Part shown: positions 1 through 5,183 of the stretch, piece after piece
Position numbering within the stretch: the stretch's first letter is position 1
How the letters are laid out: each line of letters begins with the position of its first letter
NCBI GenBank assembly: GCA_003487005.1
Contig: DNFG01000215.1
Location: forward strand, 1 to 20,692
Length of the DNA: 20,692 nucleotides
Source: Bryobacterales bacterium
Lineage (GTDB): Bacteria; Acidobacteriota; Terriglobia; Bryobacterales; Bryobacteraceae
Direction of reading: 5' to 3'
Made by a program: the position numbers and the translations under genes
The notes under the pieces: model-generated
Told to the model about the DNA's origin: nothing
The model's input: the letters and a program-made list of their open reading frames with translations, nothing else
The model's database searches: none

Positions 1-1
1 C

Positions 2-904
2 CAACCCCCCCCCCCCCCCCCCGACCCCAACGCCGAGGGCGAACTCACCTTCTCCACCGGTACCCGCCTCGTCGTCCTCTACTGCGGCGTCTTCGACCGC
101 CGCGGCCGCATGGTCACCGACCTCGAACGCTCCGCCTTCAAAGTCTTTGAAAACAACGCCGAACAGCAGATCCGCATCTTCCGCCAGGAGGATATCCCCC
201 TCTCGCTGGGCATCGTGATCGATAACTCAGGCTCGATGCGCGGCAAACGCACCGCCGTCGAATCGGCCGCCGTCCGCCTCGTCAAGTCGTCGAAGCGCAA
301 CGACGAAGTCTTCGTCGTCAACTTTAACGACGAAGCCTACCTGGACGTCCCCTTCACCGCCCAGATGTCCAAACTCGAGGAAGGCGTCGCGCGCATTGAT
401 TCCCGCGGCGGCACCGCGCTCTATGATGCGCTGTCCATGTCTCTCGACCACCTCGTGGCCGAGGGCAAGCGCGACAAGAAGGTTCTCCTCCTCATCAGCG
501 ATGGCGCCGATACCGCTTCGTTTAGCGCCACCGCCGAAAAATTGATTGAAAAAGCCCAGAAATCCGGCGCATTGATCTACTCCATCGGCCTCCTCGCCGA
601 TGAAGACCGCCGCGAAGCCCGCCGCGCCAAGCGCTTCCTGGATAACCTCACGAAGGCCTCTGGCGCCGCCGCCTACTACCCCGACGCCCTCTCCGAGGTC
701 GAGACCGTCGCCGATCAGGTCGCCCACGATATCCGGAACCAGTACGTCATCGCCTACTCGCCCCAGAACCAGGCCCTCGACGGCACCTACCGCCAGATCA
801 AAGTATCCGCCGGCAGCCGTTTCACCGTCCGCACCCGCACCGGCTACTACGCCACTCCCGATGAACAACCCCGCCGCCGCCCCGCCGCCGCTCCGGGCGA
901 TTGA
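2..904 (+). CDS. VWA-domain protein of the acidobacterial VWFA-related type (5' end outside window)
   Basis: The reading frame is open to the left edge, so the start lies upstream. The visible part begins with a proline run (six Pro encoded by C18), then a short beta-rich segment ending in a 'VTDLERSAFKVFENN' type motif, then the VWA domain. The MIDAS metal site looks intact: D-N-S-G-S just after the 'IPLSLGIVI' strand, a Thr in 'GGTALYDAL', and an Asp in 'LLISDGADT'. This order, an N-terminal statement domain followed by 'EDIPLSLGIVID' and the MIDAS, matches the secreted VWFA-related proteins expanded in Acidobacteriota. Family members are usually exported and thought to mediate protein binding; the partner here is unknown. 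An internal ATG at 110 would cut into the conserved N-terminal segment and is unlikely to be the start. The stop is 5 nt before the next small gene, suggesting co-transcription. Confidence 0.85.
   Translation, partial: QPPPPPPDPNAEGELTFSTGTRLVVLYCGVFDRRGRMVTDLERSAFKVFENNAEQQIRIFRQEDIPLSLGIVIDNSGSMRGKRTAVESAAVRLVKSSKRNDEVFVVNFNDEAYLDVPFTAQMSKLEEGVARIDSRGGTALYDALSMSLDHLVAEGKRDKKVLLLISDGADTASFSATAEKLIEKAQKSGALIYSIGLLADEDRREARRAKRFLDNLTKASGAAAYYPDALSEVETVADQVAHDIRNQYVIAYSPQNQALDGTYRQIKVSAGSRFTVRTRTGYYATPDEQPRRRPAAAPGD
5..22 (+). repeat. C18 homopolymer tract inside a coding region
   Basis: Eighteen consecutive C residues encode six prolines in the frame of the VWA protein. Tracts this long slip during replication and are also error-prone in sequencing. 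A length change not divisible by three would shift the downstream VWA domain out of frame. Confidence 0.9.
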
Positions 905-909
905 CCACC

Positions 910-1110
910 ATGCTTCTCTTCCTCTGGCGCGCCTCGCGTGGCAACCGCTTCACCCCCTGGCGCTCGCCCTACCTCCTCTGGCGCATTGAAACCTATTGGG
1001 GCATCCCCGCCCACCAGATCACGCCCGGCGTGTTCTGGAAGTTCGTCTGGGCCCACAAATCCGAACTCTTCCGCTTCCTCCGCTGGGCCGATCGCATGGC
1101 CCACCCCTGA
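910..1110 (+). CDS. Small Trp-rich hypothetical protein, 66 aa
   Basis: The ATG at 910 lies 5 nt after the VWA stop codon; a TTG at 901 overlapping that stop is an alternative start. The product is short, basic and unusually rich in aromatic residues, with about seven Trp plus many Phe and Arg. It has motifs such as 'LLFLWRASRG', 'TPWRSPYLLWRIET' and 'FLRWADRM'. It has no signal peptide and no clear transmembrane helix. The even spread of Trp/Arg and the tight spacing argue for a real gene rather than chance. Its function is unknown. Related short proteins of this look seem familiar from acidobacterial genomes, but that is recollection and unverified. Confidence 0.6.
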   Translation: MLLFLWRASRGNRFTPWRSPYLLWRIETYWGIPAHQITPGVFWKFVWAHKSELFRFLRWADRMAHP

Positions 1111-1218
1111 TTGCCCGCTTCACCGCCGGCCTCCGCCGTGTGGGAAATTCCCGCATTCCTCGCTGGATTCTCCAACACAAAAATGACTTCAACTGACTGA
1201 TTCCATTGTGCTTCACTC

Positions 1219-1234
1219 TGGCAGTCCAAATGCA
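1219..1234 (+). promoter_or_regulatory. Candidate sigma-54 (-24/-12) promoter for module 1
   Basis: The sequence TGGCAGTCCAAATGCA has the invariant GG and GC elements with exactly 10 nt between them, and most flanking positions agree with the TGGCACG-N4-TTGCA consensus (three mismatches). It ends 53 nt before the ATG of the iron-sulfur subunit gene at 1288, a suitable distance. No activator gene or enhancer site is recognised nearby. One such match can occur by chance. Confidence 0.35.
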
Positions 1235-1273
1235 ATAACCCGTGGTGATCCATCATGGCGCCTCGTCGCGCCC

Positions 1274-1278
1274 AGGAG
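1274..1278 (+). promoter_or_regulatory. Shine-Dalgarno that sets the start of the first Fe-S gene
   Basis: AGGAG lies 9 nt before the ATG at 1288. It selects this start over the in-frame ATG at 1255, which would add 11 residues with no counterpart in the second copy of the gene. Confidence 0.7.
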
Positions 1279-1287
1279 TCAAACACC

Positions 1288-1818
1288 ATGCAAAGCTACG
1301 GATGGCTGCTCGATCCCAAACGCTGTATTGAGTGCCGCGCCTGCGAAGTGGCCTGCAAACAGTGGAACCAGGTCCCCACCGGCCTGCGCTATCGCCAGGT
1401 CCGCATTCATGAATCCGCCGCCGGTAATGTCCTCCCGCTCGCCGGCGCCTGCAACCATTGCGATAACGCCTGGTGCATGAAGGTCTGCCCCGCGCGGGCC
1501 ATCTCCCGCGATGCCCACGGCGCCGTGCAAATCGATACCAGCAAATGCTACGGTTGCCGCCAGTGCGCCGCCTTCTGCCCCTATCAGGCCCCGCAATGGA
1601 ACGAACGCCTGCGCGTCATGCAGAAATGCACCCAGTGCCCCGACCGCCTCGAAGCCGGCGAACAACCCGCCTGCGCCACCCTCTGCCCCACCGGCGCTCT
1701 CCAGTTCGCCCCCTGGGATGAAGTCAAAACCAAAGGCTCCGCCCGCATCGACCACTTCAGCAACCCCGCCGGCACGCTGCCCCGCATCCGGTTCATCACC
1801 CAAGGCTTCCCCGGTTAA
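1288..1818 (+). CDS. Four-cluster [4Fe-4S] ferredoxin-like subunit of molybdoenzyme module 1 (DmsB/PsrB/PhsB type)
   Basis: This 176-residue protein is the electron-transfer subunit expected to wire the following molybdoenzyme to its redox partner. Sixteen Cys fall into four classic motifs in order: C-x2-C-x2-C-x3-C ('CIECRACEVAC'), C-x2-C-x4-C-x3-C ('CNHCDNAWCMKVC'), C-x2-C-x2-C-x3-C ('CYGCRQCAAFC') and C-x2-C-x11-C-x3-C ('CTQC...ACATLC'). This is the DmsB/PsrB/PhsB/TtrB pattern. It has no signal peptide, so export would have to be by Tat hitch-hiking with its partner, as known for DmsAB-like pairs. The catalytic gene follows after 18 nt with its own Shine-Dalgarno. The B-before-A order is as in ttrBCA-type operons rather than psrABC. 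It is clearly homologous to the gene at 4616 but diverged. The family is certain; the physiological partner is unknown. Confidence 0.93.
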   Translation: MQSYGWLLDPKRCIECRACEVACKQWNQVPTGLRYRQVRIHESAAGNVLPLAGACNHCDNAWCMKVCPARAISRDAHGAVQIDTSKCYGCRQCAAFCPYQAPQWNERLRVMQKCTQCPDRLEAGEQPACATLCPTGALQFAPWDEVKTKGSARIDHFSNPAGTLPRIRFITQGFPG

Positions 1819-1836
1819 CAGGAAAGGACATCCATC

Positions 1837-4077
1837 ATGGCTATCACTCGTCGACACCTCTTTCAGGCCGGCGGAGCGGGCCTCCTGGCGGCCCCTTCCG
1901 CGTCCGGAGCCTTTGAACAGTTCTTCCAACCCGCTTCCACCACTTCTTCCGAAGTCAGGAAACTGATCACCTGCTGCGGCTTCTGCACTCCCGCCTGCGG
2001 TATGCAGGTCACCGTCCGCGACAACATCCCCGTCTTCGCCGAAGGCCTCCCCGGCGATGCCCACGGCGCGGGCCACCTCTGCGGCAAGGGCGCTTCCATC
2101 CTCAATTTCGCCTACGACCCCGACCGCCTCAAATACCCCATGAAGCGGACCAACCCCCGCCGCGGCCTCGATGAGGACCCCGGCTTCGTCCGGATCACCT
2201 GGGACGAGGCCCTCGATACCATCGCCGAGCGCTTCCAGCGCTACATGACCGACTACGGCCGCGATTCCATCCTCTTCCTCTCCCGCAACAGCCCCGACCT
2301 TCTCGCCCGCCTCGTCAACGCCCTCGGCCTCATCAACCGTGTTGACCACAACGACATCTGCTACACCGCCGACCAGGTTGTCCGCAAATACACCACTGGC
2401 GGCAAGAGCTGGTGCGAAGACTTCGAAAACGCCCGCTACATCGTCCTGTTCGGCTGGGACCTTGTCGCCAAGAACAAGATGCCTGCCGTCAACGGCATCC
2501 TCGCCGCCCGCGAAAAGGGCGTCAAGGTCATCCACTTCAGCCCCAACCAGACGCCCACCTCGCGTGTCGCCTCCGAATGGATCTCCGTCCGCCCCGGTTC
2601 CGATCCCGCCATCGCCCTCGCCATGATCAACGTCATGCTGACCGAGAACCTCTACGACCGCGATTTCGTCAACAACTACACCAATTTCGCGCAGTTCGAA
2701 AGCGAAATCCGTTCGCACTTCACCCAGTACACCCCCGAATGGGCCGCGCCGCTCTGCGGCGTCCCCGCCGAAACCATCCGCCGCATCGCTCAGGAGTTCG
2801 GTAGAGCCCGCGGCATGGCGCCGGCCTACAAGAAGACCCTCACCGCCAACTACACCAACGCTACCCAGATGGCTCATGCCCAGGCCATCCTGCAGATCCT
2901 GACCGGCACCATCGACCGCGAGGGCGGCAACTACTTCGCCCGCACCCACAGCGTGCCCGGCGTCGATGCCGTCTATCCCCCGCCCACCTATCCGCAGAAG
3001 CTTGGACGCCGCGTCGACGGCCGTGACCAACTCTTCTTCGCCAACGACGCAAACCAGGGCATGTTCTCCACCCTCGCCGACGGCATGCTGCGCCGCCATC
3101 CCGGCCTCATCAAGGGCGCCTTCATCAACGCCTACGACGTCAAGGGCTTCGCCCAGCCTCTGCGCATGGTCGAAGCGCTCCAGACCGTCGAGTTCATCGC
3201 CACCTTTGACTTCCTCCCCTCCGACACCGTCAACCTCTCCGATATCGTCCTCCCCGCCGGTCACCAACTCGAGAGCAACGACATCATCACCCGGAACTTC
3301 AACGCCAAATACCCGCAATCCGTCGTCCGGCAGGCCGTCGCCGGCGCCTATTTCGAGGCCCGCGGCACCGGGAATGTCGCCATCGAACTCGGTAAACGCC
3401 TCTGCCCCGACTACTTCAAAACCCCCGACGGCGCCTGGATCTCCGGCGGGACCCTCCTCAACGAAAAGACCAAACGCGCCGGCCTCGGTGAAACCTTCAC
3501 CGAATTCCGCGCCAAAGGCGTCGTCGCGGAACCCCGCCCCTTCGTTCCCCGCACCACCTTCAATGTCCCCAACTCCGGCGGGAAATGCCAGATCTACGTC
3601 CCCCAGTTCAAGGACAAGGGCTTCGAACCCCTCCCCCACTGGCACCCGAAGCGCGAACAGCCTTCCGCCGAATACCCCTACTACTACGTCACCTACATCC
3701 CTGGCACCCACCGGCGGAATACCACCCAGAACTGCTCCATCCTGCATGAAATCATGCCCACCAACACGGTCACCCTCCACCCGGCGACCGCCGCCCGGCA
3801 TGGCATCCTGGAGGGCAACCCCGTCCGCATCCGCTCCCGCGTCGGCGCCATCGACTTGCCCGCCCACCTCTCCCGAACCGTCCGCGAGGACATGGTCCTC
3901 GTCCCCCACGGCTTCGGCCACCGCTCCCGCAGCCTCGGCAATGCCGCCAACAAAGGCGCCCGCGACGGCGATGTGATCCCCGACCTCACCCCCGAGGAAA
4001 TGCTCGAATTGATGGACTTCGGCGGCTCCGGGGCCATCATGGACGCCGTCGTCCAGATCGAGAAGCTCCGCTCTTAG
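1837..4077 (+). CDS. Tat-exported molybdopterin oxidoreductase, catalytic subunit, copy 1 (PsrA/PhsA-like DMSO-reductase family)
   Basis: This 746-residue protein starts with a twin-arginine signal ('ITRRHLFQ' then a short Gly/Ala/Leu stretch). A [4Fe-4S] site follows as C47-x2-C50-x3-C54-x27-C82, then the family motif 'DPDRLKYPMKR'. The region aligned with the metal ligand reads 'DHNDICYTAD', making Cys175 (an ordinary TGC codon) the likely Mo/W ligand, as in the PsrA, PhsA, TtrA and ArrA branch. A molydopterin-dinucleotide-binding domain occupies roughly residues 600-740. The start is supported by AAAGGA 8 nt upstream. At 746 aa it is in the range of PsrA/PhsA and shorter than typical ArrA or TtrA. 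Substrate cannot be read from the sequence: polysulfide, thiosulfate, tetrathionate, arsenate and others are possible. Very C-rich third codon positions match the rest of this cluster. A strong hairpin follows at once, so the transcript probably ends here. Confidence 0.92.
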   Translation: MAITRRHLFQAGGAGLLAAPSASGAFEQFFQPASTTSSEVRKLITCCGFCTPACGMQVTVRDNIPVFAEGLPGDAHGAGHLCGKGASILNFAYDPDRLKYPMKRTNPRRGLDEDPGFVRITWDEALDTIAERFQRYMTDYGRDSILFLSRNSPDLLARLVNALGLINRVDHNDICYTADQVVRKYTTGGKSWCEDFENARYIVLFGWDLVAKNKMPAVNGILAAREKGVKVIHFSPNQTPTSRVASEWISVRPGSDPAIALAMINVMLTENLYDRDFVNNYTNFAQFESEIRSHFTQYTPEWAAPLCGVPAETIRRIAQEFGRARGMAPAYKKTLTANYTNATQMAHAQAILQILTGTIDREGGNYFARTHSVPGVDAVYPPPTYPQKLGRRVDGRDQLFFANDANQGMFSTLADGMLRRHPGLIKGAFINAYDVKGFAQPLRMVEALQTVEFIATFDFLPSDTVNLSDIVLPAGHQLESNDIITRNFNAKYPQSVVRQAVAGAYFEARGTGNVAIELGKRLCPDYFKTPDGAWISGGTLLNEKTKRAGLGETFTEFRAKGVVAEPRPFVPRTTFNVPNSGGKCQIYVPQFKDKGFEPLPHWHPKREQPSAEYPYYYVTYIPGTHRRNTTQNCSILHEIMPTNTVTLHPATAARHGILEGNPVRIRSRVGAIDLPAHLSRTVREDMVLVPHGFGHRSRSLGNAANKGARDGDVIPDLTPEEMLELMDFGGSGAIMDAVVQIEKLRS

Positions 4078-4102
4078 CCGCTACAGCCATCCAGCGGCTC
4101 TT

Positions 4103-4137
4103 CGCGGCCGCTCCCCCTGCATCCGGGAGCGGCCGCG
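4103..4137 (+). terminator. Hairpin terminator after molybdoenzyme copy 1
   Basis: CGCGGCCGCTCCC at 4103-4115 pairs perfectly with GGGAGCGGCCGCG at 4125-4137 (13 bp) around a 9-nt loop. It is followed by a short T-rich run (GTTTCT). The U tract is weak, but the stem is very stable and lies 26 nt after the stop codon, between convergent genes, where a terminator serving both directions would be expected. Confidence 0.75.
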
Positions 4138-4141
4138 GTTT

Positions 4142-4396
4142 CTACGGCTCCGAATCCACTTCCAGCGCCGCCTCCATCAACTCCTCCGCCTTCATCTCTT
4201 CCGCCGACGGCTTGCACGGCGCAATCTCCACCACCTCCGACCACGGGAAGAAATGCGCCCGCTCGTCGTCATGCACCACCACCCCGAGCGAGGTCACTTC
4301 CTCCAACACCATCGGCGGCAATACCGGTGCATCCACCGCCACCAATTCCACCCGCTTGCCCATCAGGCTGTTCAGAAAAGCACTTTCACATCTCAT
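4142..4396 (-). CDS. Small hypothetical protein with Sm-like character, 84 aa
   Basis: This minus-strand gene is wedged between the two molybdoenzyme modules. The ATG (4396-4394) is preceded by GGAG at 9 nt, supporting a real start. The sequence opens with 'FLNSLMGKRVELV', continues with alternating strands ('MVLEEVTSLGVVVHDDE' and 'HFFPWSEVVEI'), and ends in an acidic, Glu/Met-rich tail. The 'GKRVELV...LEEV..GVVV.DD......PWSEV..I' rhythm resembles short five-strand beta barrels of the Sm/Hfq-like or PRC-barrel kind; this is inference from pattern only. It has no signal peptide or membrane segment. It converges with molybdoenzyme copy 1 and diverges from copy 2, so it could share its promoter region with copy 2. 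Role unknown. Confidence 0.6.
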   Translation of the reverse strand: MRCESAFLNSLMGKRVELVAVDAPVLPPMVLEEVTSLGVVVHDDERAHFFPWSEVVEIAPCKPSAEEMKAEELMEAALEVDSEP

Positions 4397-4417
4397 GGTT
4401 GGAATCTCCGTGGCTGA

Positions 4418-4423
4418 ATCATA
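4418..4423 (-). promoter_or_regulatory. Possible -10 element for the small minus-strand gene
   Basis: Read on the minus strand this is TATGAT, a close match to TATAAT, about 21 nt before the ATG at 4396. No convincing -35 hexamer is visible at 16-18 nt, so the assignment is weak. Confidence 0.25.
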
Positions 4424-4525
4424 TCAGAGTTCCGGGTCTGGAATCTATACCGTAAAAGAATGATGGGGCATGGCCACCCACCCACGCCAGATCCTGCGCC
4501 ATCTCCCCCACTCGGCTCGGGAATC

Positions 4526-4560
4526 CTGTCCCTATTTCCGACAGTCCAGTCCTATTTCGA
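4526..4560 (+). promoter_or_regulatory. Operator-like tandem and dyad repeats upstream of module 2
   Basis: TATTTC occurs at 4533-4538 and again at 4553-4558, exactly 20 bp (about two helical turns) apart, each inside a longer similar context (CCTATTTCCGA and CCTATTTCGA). The first copy also sits at the centre of a dyad, CTGTC (4526-4530), 9 nt, GACAG (4540-4544). This is a plausible binding site for a dimeric regulator in the leader or promoter of the second Fe-S gene. No equivalent is seen upstream of module 1. Confidence 0.4.
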
Positions 4561-4588
4561 GACGGCTCGTAACGTGTAACTCATACAA

Positions 4589-4610
4589 CCGGCGCCATGG
4601 CGCCGGAGGA
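4589..4610 (+). promoter_or_regulatory. 18-bp perfect palindrome merging into the Shine-Dalgarno of the second Fe-S gene
   Basis: CCGGCGCCATGGCGCCGG (4589-4606) equals its own reverse complement. The final GG is also the start of the strong Shine-Dalgarno GGAGGA (4605-4610), which lies 5 nt before the ATG at 4616. As RNA it can form a 7-bp all-GC stem with a CATG loop that hides part of the ribosome site. As DNA it could be an operator. Either way it is well placed to control translation or transcription of module 2. Confidence 0.5.
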
Positions 4611-4615
4611 TCTAT

Positions 4616-5170
4616 ATGCCCTCGTACGGTTGGCTTTTTGACGAAAAACGTTGTATTGAATGTCAGGCCTGCGAAACGGCCTGCAAACAGTGGAACCAGG
4701 TGGAAGTCGGCATCAACGTCCGCTACCGCCGCGTCACTGTTCGCCACTCGGGAACCTTCCCGATGATCCAGGAACAGTCCCTCTCTTCGGCCTGCAACCA
4801 CTGCGACACCGCCTGGTGCATGATGGTCTGCCCCGTCAAGGCGATCACCCGCCGTTCCGAAGACGGCACCATCCAGATCGATCAGTCCAGATGTGTCGGC
4901 TGCCGCCAGTGCGCCGCCTTCTGCCCCTATCAGGCCCCCCAGTTCAACGAACGCACCATGAAAATGGAAAAATGCACCGGCTGCTTCGACCGGATCGAAA
5001 CCGGCCTCGAACCCGCCTGCGCCACCATCTGTCCCACCGGCGCCCTCCAGTTCGGTGAATGGGACGACATCCGCACCCAGGGCGTCGACCGCGTCCCCAA
5101 CTTCACCAACCCCGCCCAGACCCGGCCCCACATCCGGTTCATCACGACACCCTACCCCGCCGGTCAGTAA
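4616..5170 (+). CDS. Four-cluster [4Fe-4S] ferredoxin-like subunit of molybdoenzyme module 2
   Basis: This 184-residue protein is a paralogue of the protein at 1288. The same sixteen Cys are present in four motifs: 'CIECQACETAC', 'CNHCDTAWCMMVC', 'CVGCRQCAAFC' and 'CTGC...ACATIC'. It differs mainly by a short insertion after the first motif and in the C-terminal tail. The start is fixed by GGAGGA 5 nt upstream and by an N-terminus ('PSYGWLFDEKRCIEC') that matches copy 1. It is predicted to pass electrons to or from the molybdoenzyme that begins 13 nt after its stop. It has no signal sequence, so export with the Tat substrate is expected. Its leader carries the repeats and palindrome described separately. 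Confidence 0.93.
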   Translation: MPSYGWLFDEKRCIECQACETACKQWNQVEVGINVRYRRVTVRHSGTFPMIQEQSLSSACNHCDTAWCMMVCPVKAITRRSEDGTIQIDQSRCVGCRQCAAFCPYQAPQFNERTMKMEKCTGCFDRIETGLEPACATICPTGALQFGEWDDIRTQGVDRVPNFTNPAQTRPHIRFITTPYPAGQ

Positions 5171-5183
5171 AAGGAGCCATGCC

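Noticed and set aside
2356..2364. Selenocysteine or Asp ligand in the molybdoenzymes
   Set aside because: Both copies have an ordinary TGC Cys codon at the predicted metal-ligand position and no in-frame TGA, so a formate-dehydrogenase selenoenzyme is not supported.
1279..3921. Very long open frame on the minus strand opposite molybdoenzyme copy 1 (and a similar one at 5142-6689 opposite copy 2)
   Set aside because: These are antisense shadows caused by strongly C-biased third positions. The translations are Gly/Ala/Val/Asp-rich with no domains, and the plus-strand genes are certain.
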